A stretch of 64,000 nt of DNA from DATFMP01 sp035266845 (lineage in GTDB: Bacteria; SAR324; JACQKK01). The number at the start of each line of letters is the position of its first letter. Position 1 is the first letter of the stretch. The stretch covers positions 1-64,000 of the forward strand of contig DATFMP010000084.1 of NCBI GenBank assembly GCA_035266845.1. Reading direction: 5' to 3'. This document shows, one piece after another, positions 7,380 through 15,945 of this stretch. A program made the translations under genes and the position numbers. The notes under the pieces were generated by a model, which had not been told where the DNA came from, searched no databases, and was given only the letters and a program-made list of their open reading frames with translations.

Positions 7380-7844
7380 ATGGGAGAGCTAATCCATACC
7401 TGCAAGGTCAAGCTGATCCGGGACAAGGGCCCGGTGCGGCGAGCCTTCATCGAGCACTTCAGCGAGCCGGTGTACTACGGCGTGCATACCGCAATCGCCA
7501 ACTTCTACGGTGTGGAACCGGAGACGGAGTATCCGGCCACTCTGGACCACATGATTGCCGCCATCGGCGGGTGACTGACCGGCACCTTTGGAGGCGCGCT
7601 GGCAGCGCGCGGAATCAAGCTGGGCCCCGGCGATCTGTGGTCAGCGATCGAGGGTGATATCGAGAAGGTGGAGCGCACGATGCGCATCACGGAAATCCGT
7701 GTGAAGTACCACCTGCCGCTGGACAAGGAGCAGGAAGAGACGGCCAACCGGGTGCTGCAGGTGCATCCCGCTGGTTGTCCCGCCCACCAGAGCGTGAAGG
7801 AGTGCATCCGCTTCAAGATCGAGGCGGCGTACGATTTCCGTTAA
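7380..7844 (+). CDS. OsmC-like selenoprotein with in-frame UGA (Sec65)
   Basis: The reading frame runs through a TGA at 7572-7574 and ends at TAA 7842-7844, giving 154 residues. Upstream of the UGA is the OsmC/Ohr-fold sequence ATLDHMIAAIGG; directly after it comes LTGTFGGALAARGIK, and near the end HPAGCPAHQSV supplies the second redox residue, Cys133. OsmC-family peroxidases use two cysteines at these positions; here the first (peroxidatic) one is Sec. OsmC-like selenoproteins are known from metagenomic surveys. The start at 7380 is preceded by a close GGAG; an in-frame ATG at 7305 is possible. Predicted role: organic hydroperoxide reduction in the cytosol. Confidence 0.88.
7594..7610 (+). 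promoter_or_regulatory. SECIS-like hairpin in the OsmC-like gene
   Basis: A perfect 7-bp stem: GCGCGCT (7594-7600) and AGCGCGC (7604-7610) around the loop GGC (7601-7603). The loop begins 26 nt after the UGA and its first base is G. This is the geometry expected of a bacterial SECIS, and it is more regular than the hairpin in the SelW-like gene. Found by eye, not by a folding program. Confidence 0.7.
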
Positions 7845-7925
7845 TCCTTGGCATCATGGCGCGGCGGGGCCGGCCCATCCGGTCTGCCGCGTCATCCCCA
7901 CTGTCTGCCTGCCCGGAACGACGCC

Positions 7926-8378
7926 ATGGGCGTGGAACTCACCCCCGCCGAGATCGACGCTTATCTCCTGTCGGCGCCGCGCGCGATCCTCTGCGTGACG
8001 CGCGACGACCGTCCACCCCTGCCGCTGCCCATGTGGTTCGGCTGGGCGGAGGGTTGCATCGTGATGCACACGCTGGCATCGAGTCGCAAAGTGCCGCACA
8101 TCCGGCGCCATCCCGAGGTGTCCTGTCTGGTGGAGTCCGGCGAGGATTATTACAGCCTCAAGGCCGTGCTGGTGTTGGGCCATTGCGATGTGGTGGACGA
8201 CCCCGGCGAGGTGAAGCGCTGGATCGAGCGCATGAACGAGAGCAAGCCGCTGTATCGCCAACTGCGTCCGTCCAGTTGGCCTGAGCACCTGCAGCGTCAC
8301 TACGCGAAGCCCCGCGTGGCACTTGTCGTGACGCCGGTGTCCATCACCAGTTGGGATTTCGCCAAGATCTGCCGCTAG
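7926..8378 (+). CDS. Pyridoxamine 5'-phosphate oxidase-fold (PPOX) flavoprotein
   Basis: 150 residues from the ATG at 7926. The split beta-barrel pattern is clear: an opening strand AILCVTRDDRPPLPLPMWF, then CIVMHTLASSRKVPHIRRHPEVSCLVES, as in small FMN- or F420-binding PPOX proteins. It cannot be told whether it uses FMN, F420 or haem. The frame extends upstream to 7848, but those codons lack similarity. It follows the OsmC-like gene by 81 bp on the same strand and may be co-transcribed with it. No good ribosome binding site is seen. Confidence 0.85.
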   Translation: MGVELTPAEIDAYLLSAPRAILCVTRDDRPPLPLPMWFGWAEGCIVMHTLASSRKVPHIRRHPEVSCLVESGEDYYSLKAVLVLGHCDVVDDPGEVKRWIERMNESKPLYRQLRPSSWPEHLQRHYAKPRVALVVTPVSITSWDFAKICR

Positions 8379-8410
8379 CGGCGGCACCGCAAGGGCGTGC
8401 GGGATTCGGC

Positions 8411-9187
8411 TCAGGCCTCGTCCTCGTCGTCCAGCAGGCGTAGCAGCGTGGTTTGCGCGCGGGGCTTGGGCTTGCTGCGGGCAGGCTCGGCCGGCGCCTC
8501 GCCGGGCGGGGGCGGCGCGATACACAGCGGCCCCTCGTTGCGCACGTTGTTGACGTAGCTGGCGATGGGCGTGGCACGCATCTCCGGCCAGTTGCGGGAG
8601 GCCAGGAGCGGGGCCAGGGTTTCCGGCTTCTGCTCATCCAGCGCCAGCCAGGCGTTGTAGTCCTCCGGCGCAATGATGACGGGCATGCGGTTGTGGATGG
8701 GCCGCATCAGCTCGTTGGCCTCCGTGGTGAGGATCGCGCACGATTCGATTTCCTCGCCGTTGGGGCCCTGCCAGTGCTCCCATAGCCCGGCGAAGGCGAA
8801 CGGAGCGCCATCGGCCCGGGTTACGTCGTAGGGCTGCTTGGAGCCGCGGTCGCGCTTCCGCCATTCGTAGAAGCCGTCCGCCGGGATCAGGCAGCGCCGC
8901 CAGCGCAGGGCGTTGCGGAAGGAGGGCTTCTCACCCACCGTTTCCGCCCGTGCGTTGATCATGCGGTTGCCAATCGCCGGGTCCTTGGCCCAGCCGGGGA
9001 TCAACCCCCAGTGCAGGTGCACCAACTCGCGCCGCCCATCCGGCCGCAGGCGGACGGCGACCACGGGCTGGGTCGGGGCGATGTTGTAGCGCGGGGGTAT
9101 CGCCCGCCCGTCCTGGGCCACCCGGTCCAGCGCGAACTGCTCGTAGAGCGCCTGGGGGTGTGTGCTGAGTCGGTAGCGGCCACACAT
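8411..9187 (-). CDS. SRAP-domain protein (YedK/HMCES family)
   Basis: 258 residues beginning MCGRYRLS. After removal of Met, Cys2 becomes the N-terminal nucleophile that crosslinks to abasic sites in single-stranded DNA in this family. Other family landmarks are present: NARAET, CLIPADGFYEW (with the active Glu) and IHNRMPV (the active His). The frame extends 50 codons upstream, but only the ATG at 9187 places Cys second. The C-terminal 30 residues are Pro/Ala/Lys-rich and probably disordered. Convergent with the PPOX gene. Confidence 0.93.
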   Translation of the reverse strand: MCGRYRLSTHPQALYEQFALDRVAQDGRAIPPRYNIAPTQPVVAVRLRPDGRRELVHLHWGLIPGWAKDPAIGNRMINARAETVGEKPSFRNALRWRRCLIPADGFYEWRKRDRGSKQPYDVTRADGAPFAFAGLWEHWQGPNGEEIESCAILTTEANELMRPIHNRMPVIIAPEDYNAWLALDEQKPETLAPLLASRNWPEMRATPIASYVNNVRNEGPLCIAPPPPGEAPAEPARSKPKPRAQTTLLRLLDDEDEA

Positions 9188-9437
9188 GGCGGTATCGCGG
9201 GGGCAGTGGGGACGACGCGCGCATCCATCCGGGGATACACCGCGGAGTGCGATGGGAGCCGCGCGGGAGCGGTGCCTCTCGGGCCAGCGTAGCATCCACC
9301 GCCCCAGCCTGCACCCGCGCCCCTTGCGCAAGCGCATTGACGGGTGGCCGTCGACGGCCTAAGCTACGTGGATAGGCAATCAATTCCGCCATCCGGTAGG
9401 GGGAAGCCCGGAGGCAGCTTCATAAGGTGAGCCGAGC

Positions 9438-10436
9438 ATGAGGCGCCGGCAGCGCTTCCCCTATTCTTACGACAGCTCCTATCGATCGGAGTCCATGCGG
9501 CCCTGGAGTCACCGACTGGCCTGGGTGTTGTGCTGCGCCACGGTGGTGCTGCTGGCGGCCGGCGCGATGGTGACCAGCACGGGCTCTTCCCTGGCCGTGC
9601 CGGATTGGCCGCTGGCCTATGGCCAGCTCTTCCCACCCATGGTGGGCGGCATCCTCTATGAGCACGGGCACCGCCTGATCGCGGCCACCGTGGGTCTGCT
9701 GACCATCGGCATGGTCGGCTGGCTTTGGTGGGCCGAGCCCCGGCGCTGGGTGCGCTGGCTGGGCGTGGGCGCGCTGTGCGCCGTGATCCTGCAGGGCGTG
9801 CTGGGCGGCCTTACCGTCCTGTTCCTGCTGCCCAAGCCCATCTCGATTGGCCATGCGCTGCTGGCGGAGGCCTTCTTCATGACCACCGTGGCGCTGGTGC
9901 AGGTGACCTCGTCCGGCTGGGACGACATGGTGCGTCGGGGTCGGCAACCAGTCCGCAGCCGACTGGCGTCCTGGGCCACGGTCACGTGGGGCGCCTTGCT
10001 GGGTGAGCTATTGCTGGGTGCCGTGGTGCGGCACTTCAACGCCGGGCTCGCCATTCCGGATTTCCCGCTGGCCTACGGCCGCCTGATTCCGCCGCTGACG
10101 GCCTTCCCGATCCTGATCCACTTCCTGCATCGGCTGGGCGCGCTGGTGGTGCTGGTGCTCATCATCGGCACGATCTGGCAGGTGCGCCGCCACCACTGGA
10201 ATGAGTCGGCGTTGCGGCGCCCGGTGACCGTCATGGGGTGGCTGGTGGCGCTGCAGATTCTGCTGGGCGGCACGGTGATCTGGACGCAGCGCGCGCCAAC
10301 CATCACTACGTTGCACGTGGTCAATGGGGCCCTGCTGATTGCCACCACGGCGCTGCTGACGCTGCGCGCCTGGGTGCTCACCGCCCCGCCGCGGCCGGCT
10401 ACGCGTTCCTCCTCCGCAGAGTACTCCGCCCGATGA
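9438..10436 (+). CDS. ctaA: Haem A synthase (COX15/CtaA)
   Basis: 332 residues, about eight membrane helices in two similar four-helix halves. Each half carries the conserved pattern: LAVPDWPLAYGQLFPP...HGHRLIA in the first and LAIPDFPLAYGRLIPP...FLHRLGA in the second, with the haem-ligating histidines in the E/F-x-H-R motifs. It oxidises the C8 methyl of haem O to make haem A in the membrane. AAGGTGAG precedes the chosen ATG; an ATG at 9492 is an alternative. It overlaps ctaB by ATGA at 10433-10436. Confidence 0.94.
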   Translation: MRRRQRFPYSYDSSYRSESMRPWSHRLAWVLCCATVVLLAAGAMVTSTGSSLAVPDWPLAYGQLFPPMVGGILYEHGHRLIAATVGLLTIGMVGWLWWAEPRRWVRWLGVGALCAVILQGVLGGLTVLFLLPKPISIGHALLAEAFFMTTVALVQVTSSGWDDMVRRGRQPVRSRLASWATVTWGALLGELLLGAVVRHFNAGLAIPDFPLAYGRLIPPLTAFPILIHFLHRLGALVVLVLIIGTIWQVRRHHWNESALRRPVTVMGWLVALQILLGGTVIWTQRAPTITTLHVVNGALLIATTALLTLRAWVLTAPPRPATRSSSAEYSAR

Positions 10437-11338
10437 AGGCCTCCCCGCTCCCCGGTGCTGAGAGCGCCGCCGACCGGCACGCGCGGCTGGGCGACTGGCT
10501 GCAGCTTGGCAAGCCCCGCATCAGCACGATGGTGCTCATCAGCACGGCGCTGGGCTTTGCGCTGGGTGGCAACGGCCCGTTCCCCTGGGGGCGCTTCGGA
10601 TGGCTGATGCTGGGCACGGGCTTGGTGGCGTGGGGCATCAATGCCGTGAATCAGTACATGGAACGCGACATTGACGCGCTGATGAAGCGCACGCGCAACC
10701 GCCCGCTGCCCATGGGGCGGCTCTCGCCCCTACCCGTGCTGGTGGGCGGCCTCGCGGGGACTGCGGCCGGGCTGGCCGTGCTGGCGCTGACGATCAGCCT
10801 GCTGGCGTTTTTGATCGCGCTCACGGTGGCTGTGCTCTATGTGGCGGTCTACACGCCCCTCAAGCGCGTCACGGCGCTCAATACGCTGATCGGAGCCGTG
10901 CCGGGCGCCCTTCCGGCCCCGCTGGGCTGGGCCGCCGCCCGGGGCAGCGTGGGGGTGGAGGCGCTATCTCTGTTCCTGATCATGTTCATCTGGCAGCTGC
11001 CACACTTCCTTCCCATTGCCTGGCTGTATCGCAACGACTACCGCAATGCCGGGCTTTCCATGATCACGGTGAACGACCCCAGCGGCGGCAGTACGCGTCG
11101 CCAGCAGCTCCTGTACACGGCCACGCTGGTGTTGATCAGCCTGCATCCGACGCTGATCGGCATGGCCGGCATGACCTACTTTGTGGGAGCCCTCGCACTG
11201 GGGCTGGTGTTCTTCGCCGCCGCCGTCATGATGACGTTCCAGCTCACGGACGAACGCGCCCGGATGGTGCTGCGGGTGTCCGTGATCTATCTCCCGCTGC
11301 TGCTGGGACTGCTCGTCTACGACGCCACTCCGCTGTAG
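10433..11338 (+). CDS. ctaB: Protohaem IX farnesyltransferase (haem O synthase)
   Basis: 301 residues, UbiA-family prenyltransferase with about eight to nine membrane helices. The Asp-rich diphosphate-binding region is NAVNQYMERDIDALMKRTRNRPLP-like (key residues N, D, D, R), and a second Asp motif lies near YRNDY. It farnesylates haem b to haem O, the substrate of CtaA. The ATG at 10433 overlaps the ctaA stop, so the pair is translationally coupled. The downstream ABC exporter and DUF420 gene often sit with cytochrome oxidase assembly genes. Confidence 0.94.
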   Translation: MKASPLPGAESAADRHARLGDWLQLGKPRISTMVLISTALGFALGGNGPFPWGRFGWLMLGTGLVAWGINAVNQYMERDIDALMKRTRNRPLPMGRLSPLPVLVGGLAGTAAGLAVLALTISLLAFLIALTVAVLYVAVYTPLKRVTALNTLIGAVPGALPAPLGWAAARGSVGVEALSLFLIMFIWQLPHFLPIAWLYRNDYRNAGLSMITVNDPSGGSTRRQQLLYTATLVLISLHPTLIGMAGMTYFVGALALGLVFFAAAVMMTFQLTDERARMVLRVSVIYLPLLLGLLVYDATPL

Positions 11339-11345
11339 GTTTGTC

Positions 11346-12374
11346 ATGTCCACTTCTCCGCAATCTACCTCCACTGCGCTTGCCGCGGACGCCATGGCCG
11401 GCCAACCGGCATCGGCCGTTCGGCGGGCAAGTACGGCAGCCGTTCGCCTGGAGGGCCTCACGCTGCGCTACGGCGGCCGCACCGCCCTGGACGCCGTGAC
11501 CTTCGATGTCGGACACGGGGAGCTGTTTGCCCTGCTGGGGCCCAACGGCAGCGGCAAGAGCACGCTGCTGCGAATCCTGTCCACGCTGCTGCGGCCCGGC
11601 AGCGGCCGGGCGTTGATCGACGGCGTGGATGTGAGCGAGGCGCCAGCCGCGGCGCGACACCGCCTGGGAGTGGTGTTCCAGGCCCCAAGCGTGGACGGCA
11701 AGCTCTCCGTGATGGAGAACCTGCGCTTCCAGGGCTACCTGTACGGCCTCTCCGGGAAGGCTCTGACGGCCCGCATCGATACACTGCTGGAGCGCTTTGC
11801 CCTGGGCGAGCGCCGGCGCGACATGGCCGGCAAGCTCTCCGGCGGCCTGCGCCGCCGGGTGGAACTGGCCAAGGCGTTGCTGCATCGGCCGCGCGTACTG
11901 TTGCTGGACGAGCCCTCGACGGGACTGGACCTGCCTTCGCGGCAGGCCTTCTGGCAAACCCTGGATGAGTTGCGGGGCGAAGATGCCCTCACGGTGGTCG
12001 TGGCCTCGCACCTGATGGATGAGGCGGAACGCTGCGGCCGCGTGGCCCTGCTGGATGGCGGGCGGTTGGTGGCGGTGGATACGCCGGGCGCCCTCAAGCA
12101 GGAACTTGGCGATACCGTGATGACCCTGGAGGCATCCGATCCTGCCGCCCTGTTGGAATTGCTGACGCAGCGCATGGGGCTGCAGGGCGTCGTGCAGGAC
12201 GGCACCGTGCGCCTGAGCGGCACGGCCGATCCGGCCCTGGCGCCGCGCCTGCTGGCCGAGTTCCCGGAGCAGATCAGCGCACTGCGCCTGGGGCGGCCCA
12301 CCCTTGCCGACGTGTTCCTCGTGCGCACGGGACATGCCATGGCCACCGAACCCGAGCCCGCGGAGACCGCATGA
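11346..12374 (+). CDS. ABC transporter ATPase subunit (ABC-2 export type)
   Basis: 342 residues. Walker A GPNGSGKST near residue 64, signature LSGGLRRRVELAKALLH, Walker B VLLLDEPSTGLD and the switch His in VVASHLMDEA are all intact. The N-terminal 35 residues are low complexity. The C-terminal 80 residues resemble the extra domain of CcmA/DrrA-like exporter ATPases. The next gene starts inside its stop codon (ATGA, 12371-12374) and encodes the permease. Substrate unknown; position after ctaAB suggests a link to cytochrome oxidase biogenesis. Confidence 0.92.
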   Translation: MSTSPQSTSTALAADAMAGQPASAVRRASTAAVRLEGLTLRYGGRTALDAVTFDVGHGELFALLGPNGSGKSTLLRILSTLLRPGSGRALIDGVDVSEAPAAARHRLGVVFQAPSVDGKLSVMENLRFQGYLYGLSGKALTARIDTLLERFALGERRRDMAGKLSGGLRRRVELAKALLHRPRVLLLDEPSTGLDLPSRQAFWQTLDELRGEDALTVVVASHLMDEAERCGRVALLDGGRLVAVDTPGALKQELGDTVMTLEASDPAALLELLTQRMGLQGVVQDGTVRLSGTADPALAPRLLAEFPEQISALRLGRPTLADVFLVRTGHAMATEPEPAETA

Positions 12375-13213
12375 ACGCCGCCACCACCGGAACCATGACC
12401 GCGGGCAGCGCCGCGCCCACGCGGAGCGGCACGGCAATGCTGCTGCCCACGTGGAGCCTCTTCGCCCGCGAGATTCTGCGCTTCGTGCGCCAGCCTGGCC
12501 GCGTGATGGGCAGCCTGGGCACGCCGATCCTGTTCTGGCTGCTGCTGGGCTCCGGCTTCGGGCATACGTTCCAGCCTCCGGGCATGGGGCACAGCCTCAG
12601 CTACCTCACCTACTTCTTCCCGGGCACGGTGATGCTGGTGGTGCTGTTTACCGCCATCTTTTCGTCCATCTCGGTGATCCAGGACCGCACGGAGGGCTTT
12701 CTGCAGGGCGTGTTGGTGGCGCCCGTGCCGCGCCTTTCCATCGTGCTGGGCAAGGTGCTGGGCGGGGCCATGCTGGGCTTCGTGCAGGGGCTGATCCTGC
12801 TGCTGCTGGCACCGCTGGCCGGGCTGAGCCTGACGCTGGGGGGATTCTTCTGGGCCTGCGGCGCGATCTTCCTCACCTCGGTGGCGCTCAGCGCGCTGGG
12901 CTTCCTGTTCGCCTGGCGGATGGACTCCGTGCAGGGGTTCCACGCGGTGATGAACCTGCTGATGTTCCCCATGTGGCTGCTCTCCGGGGCATTCTTCTCG
13001 GCATCCGGGGCGTCCTTCTGGATTCGCGCCGTGATGGACATCAATCCGCTCACCTACGGCCTGACCGCCCTACGCGGGGCGCTGCACCCGGCCGCGGAGC
13101 GCGCGGCGATGGGCATCGGCGATCCGGTCGTGGCGGCGGTCGTCGTCACCGGTTTCGCCGTGGCGATGCTGCTGGGCGCGGCCTGGGTGGCGGCGCGACC
13201 GGAGCGCGGCTAG
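12371..13213 (+). CDS. ABC-2 type permease
   Basis: 280 residues with six predicted membrane helices and the ABC-2 motif region (LGTPILFWLLLGSGFG; later PMWLLSGAFF and DINPLTYGLTALRGALH). It is the membrane partner of the upstream ATPase, with which it overlaps by 4 bp. It resembles DrrB/YadH-type exporters. Direction would be export or flipping of a hydrophobic substrate; no substrate can be inferred. Confidence 0.92.
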   Translation: MNAATTGTMTAGSAAPTRSGTAMLLPTWSLFAREILRFVRQPGRVMGSLGTPILFWLLLGSGFGHTFQPPGMGHSLSYLTYFFPGTVMLVVLFTAIFSSISVIQDRTEGFLQGVLVAPVPRLSIVLGKVLGGAMLGFVQGLILLLLAPLAGLSLTLGGFFWACGAIFLTSVALSALGFLFAWRMDSVQGFHAVMNLLMFPMWLLSGAFFSASGASFWIRAVMDINPLTYGLTALRGALHPAAERAAMGIGDPVVAAVVVTGFAVAMLLGAAWVAARPERG

Positions 13214-13250
13214 CCATGGGTGCGGGGTCGGCCAGGAGGCCGCGCGGCGC

Positions 13251-13679
13251 ATGATCGATTACAGCGTGCTGCCCACACTCAACGCCACGCTGAACGGCAT
13301 GGCGGCTGTGCTGCTCGTGGCGGGCTACGTGGCGATCCGCAGCGGCCGCATCCCGGTGCACCGTGCCTTCATGCTGGCGGCGTTCATCACCTCGGCACTG
13401 TTCCTCACGTCGTACCTGATCTACCACTTCCACTCGCCCGTCCATCCGTTCCAGGGGCACGGCCCGGTGCGCGCCGTGTACTTCGCGATCCTGATCTCGC
13501 ACATCGTGCTGGCCATGGCCGTGGTACCCTTGGTGCTGGTGACGCTGTACCGTGCCCTGCGGGGGCGCTTCGAGCGGCACCGCGCCATCGCCCGCTGGAC
13601 GTTCCCGTTGTGGCTGTACGTATCCGTCACGGGCGTGCTGGTGTACCTGATGCTCTACGTGTGGTTTCCGCATGGTTAG
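13251..13679 (+). CDS. DUF420 membrane protein (CtaM/YozB-like)
   Basis: 142 residues, four membrane helices. Conserved polar features lie in the membrane or at its edge: YHFHSPVHPFQGHGPVR and ISHIVLA, typical of DUF420. Members of this family (CtaM in Gram-positive bacteria) are needed to assemble aa3-type cytochrome oxidase. Its location in a ctaA-ctaB-exporter cluster fits the same role. 37 bp after the permease gene, same strand. Confidence 0.86.
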   Translation: MIDYSVLPTLNATLNGMAAVLLVAGYVAIRSGRIPVHRAFMLAAFITSALFLTSYLIYHFHSPVHPFQGHGPVRAVYFAILISHIVLAMAVVPLVLVTLYRALRGRFERHRAIARWTFPLWLYVSVTGVLVYLMLYVWFPHG

Positions 13680-13704
13680 CCACCGCCATTCGCTGCGCTG
13701 AACC

Positions 13705-14397
13705 ATGGATATGAAGGCCGCCCGCAACGACATTGGCATCGAGCCACGCAAGGTGCGCGCGGTGGTGTTCGACCTGGGCGGCGTGTTCCTGGAGGGCGGG
13801 CCATCGAACGTGCGGGCCTTCGGTGCGCGCATCGGGCTGGCGCCGGAGGCATGGGATGCCATCCGCCACGAGCTGTTCGTGGAGGGCGATGCCTGGGACC
13901 GCGTGGAGCGCGGTGAGAGCACCCTGGACCAGTTCGCGCAGGTGCTGCAGGCGCGGGTGCGTGCTGCGGGCACGGAGATCGGCCTGCGGGAGGCCCGCGA
14001 CTTCATGGGCAGCCCGGGCGACCGCGCCGCCATGCCCGTGCGGCCGGCCGTCGTGGCCGCTTGTCGGGCTTTGCGCGAGCGCATGCCCACGGCTCTGCTC
14101 ACAAACAACATCGCCGAGTGGCGCGAGAGCTGGCGCCGGCGTATGGACGTGGACAGCCTGTTCGATGTCGTCGTCGACTCCTCCGAGGCGGGCGTGCGCA
14201 AGCCCGATGAGGGCATCTACCGCTTGGTGGAGCAGGGGCTGGGGCTCTCCGGTGAGGCGCTTCTGTTCGTGGACGATCTGGGCGTGAACCTGAAGACGGC
14301 ACGCAGGCTGGGCTGGCAGACGCTCAAGTATGTGGACACCGCCGAGGTGGTGGCTGTGCTGGACGAGGTGGTGGCCGCGCACCCCTCGCGCGGTTAA
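13705..14397 (+). CDS. HAD-superfamily hydrolase
   Basis: 230 residues. Motif I is VVFDLGGVF: the nucleophile Asp is present and the second motif Asp is replaced by Gly, as in many YihX-type members. Motif II lies in TALLTNN, the motif III Lys in RKPD, and motif IV is FVDDLGVN. An all-helical C1 cap lies between motifs I and II. This is probably a small-molecule phosphatase or haloacid dehalogenase-type enzyme; substrate unknown. It starts 25 bp after the DUF420 gene. Confidence 0.88.
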   Translation: MDMKAARNDIGIEPRKVRAVVFDLGGVFLEGGPSNVRAFGARIGLAPEAWDAIRHELFVEGDAWDRVERGESTLDQFAQVLQARVRAAGTEIGLREARDFMGSPGDRAAMPVRPAVVAACRALRERMPTALLTNNIAEWRESWRRRMDVDSLFDVVVDSSEAGVRKPDEGIYRLVEQGLGLSGEALLFVDDLGVNLKTARRLGWQTLKYVDTAEVVAVLDEVVAAHPSRG

Positions 14398-14415
14398 GCG
14401 GATTTCCTACCCGAA

Positions 14416-14435
14416 GCCGGGGGGAACCCTCCGGC
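14416..14435. terminator. Hairpin between convergent HAD and permease genes
   Basis: GCCGGGGGG (14416-14424) and CCCTCCGGC (14427-14435) pair with one G-U wobble; the innermost pair must open to leave a GAAC loop. It lies in the 63-bp gap between two convergent genes, where a bidirectional terminator would be expected. Neither strand has a T-run after it, so intrinsic termination is doubtful. Confidence 0.3.
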
Positions 14436-14460
14436 CCCAAAGAGAACCCTCCCGCTTCTC

Positions 14461-15945
14461 CTACTCCACCTTTGCGGTGGTCGTGAGCCGCAGCCGCGCG
14501 CGCAGGTTGCGCGAGAAGGCGTCGATGCCGATGTTGAGCAGCGCGGTGAGCAGGATCAGGTACATCATGCGGTCGATGCGGATCTCCGCGATGGCGCTGT
14601 CCACGTAGAAGCCCAGCGTGCGCACGCCCAGGATGCCGAGGATGCCTGTCTCGCGCATGATCACCTCCCAGCGGTAGAACAGGAACGCCAGGAACTGCGG
14701 ATACACGCGCGGCAGCACCTCGTAGCCATAGCGGTTCAGGCCGCGCGGCGCATCGGGGCGCAGGTCGATCCCGTTGGAGTACCGCCCGATCAGGTGGCCG
14801 ATGATGGCCCCGTTGTGCAGGGCCAGCGCCACGATGGCCGGCAGCATGGACGGGCCCCAGAGCTGCAGGAACACGTAGGCCAGGATGTATTCCGGCGTGG
14901 AGCGTGAGACCACCAGCAACACGTGCCCGGCCAGCCGGCCCGGCCGCCCCAGGAAGTGCCGGGAGATCAGCGGGAACCACAGCAGCGTGAGGACCCCCGT
15001 GGCCACCAGCGCAATCTGCGTGAGCACCACCGTGTTTATGGCGCCGGGCAACGCCTGCCGCGTGGCCAGGTCACCCGCCCAGTGCCCCAGCGCGTGCCAG
15101 GTGGCGGCATCGCCCAGGGGCGCCCCGCGCAGGGGCGCGGGCACCACCTCGCGCGTGAAGAAGCGCGTCACGTTGGCCCACGATGTGTTGATTGGGCCGT
15201 AGAGCAGTACAGCCGAGGCGATCGCGTAGAGCGGCATCAGGCGCGGGCGCATCCACACGCGCAGGGTGGCGATCAGCACGTAGAACAGGAACAGCAGCGC
15301 GGCCACCTGGGAGTAGTCGCCCACCTGGAAATAGGACTCCAGGTGGTAGCCCAGCGTGGGCAGGCCCACGAAGCCCAGCACGGCACTGGAGCGCAGCCCG
15401 CATTCCAGCCGGTAGCCGGTGTAGGCACGCAAGTGTGACCAGCTTTGGGGCAGCCGGGCGAAGAAGAACGCGGAGAGCAGTGGTGTGCCGGCGGGCAGGG
15501 CCCGCATTGGGGAATGGTCCGCCTCCTCCAGAATTTCCGCGTAGACCTTGGCGAAGGTGCCTGCGTAGGGCACGGCGATGGCCATCAGCCCCGTGAGCGG
15601 GTTGAGCCCCAGCACCTGCAGGAAGATCAGCGCCCAGAACAGCTCGTGGATGGCTCGTACGAAGGCGCAGCCCACCCGCACGATACGCAGGTGGAACACC
15701 ATCGCCAAGCAGAAGCCCACGCCGGCCCCCAGCGCCACGCCTCCGAAGGCGAAGCCCACGGTCATGGCCAGGGCGTGCAGCAGGATGTCGATGCTCAGAA
15801 AGTTGGGCGTGATCGCGCCCAGCGCCATCCGCCCCAGCTCCGCCCACGGGTGCAGCGTGGAGACCCCCAGGTCCGCGAAGAACAGCAGCAGGATCGCAGA
15901 GGCCAGGAAGGCCAGGCTGGTCTTGTACGTGGCGGAGTGCGTCAT
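14461..15945 (-). CDS. phnE: Fused double permease of a PhnE-type ABC importer
   Basis: 494 residues, about twice the length of a PhnE permease, with two homologous membrane halves. Each half has the EAA-loop region seen in binding-protein-dependent permeases (ARLPQSWSHLRAYTGYRLECGLRSSAVLGFVG in the first half and VLPRVYPQFLAFLFYRWEVIMRETGILGILG in the second, key residues being the conserved ...RS/RE-x2-(V/I)LG(F/I)(V/L)G endings). The start overlaps the phnC-type stop by ATGA. The fusion would supply both membrane halves of one importer. Substrate is phosphonate, phosphite or, more likely from context, a selenium oxyanion. Confidence 0.86.
   Translation of the reverse strand: MTHSATYKTSLAFLASAILLLFFADLGVSTLHPWAELGRMALGAITPNFLSIDILLHALAMTVGFAFGGVALGAGVGFCLAMVFHLRIVRVGCAFVRAIHELFWALIFLQVLGLNPLTGLMAIAVPYAGTFAKVYAEILEEADHSPMRALPAGTPLLSAFFFARLPQSWSHLRAYTGYRLECGLRSSAVLGFVGLPTLGYHLESYFQVGDYSQVAALLFLFYVLIATLRVWMRPRLMPLYAIASAVLLYGPINTSWANVTRFFTREVVPAPLRGAPLGDAATWHALGHWAGDLATRQALPGAINTVVLTQIALVATGVLTLLWFPLISRHFLGRPGRLAGHVLLVVSRSTPEYILAYVFLQLWGPSMLPAIVALALHNGAIIGHLIGRYSNGIDLRPDAPRGLNRYGYEVLPRVYPQFLAFLFYRWEVIMRETGILGILGVRTLGFYVDSAIAEIRIDRMMYLILLTALLNIGIDAFSRNLRARLRLTTTAKVE

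Noticed and set aside
14461..15945. Two separate permease genes
   Set aside because: The frame is continuous with no internal stop, and the inter-domain region has no ribosome binding site or start in a good position; it is one fused gene.
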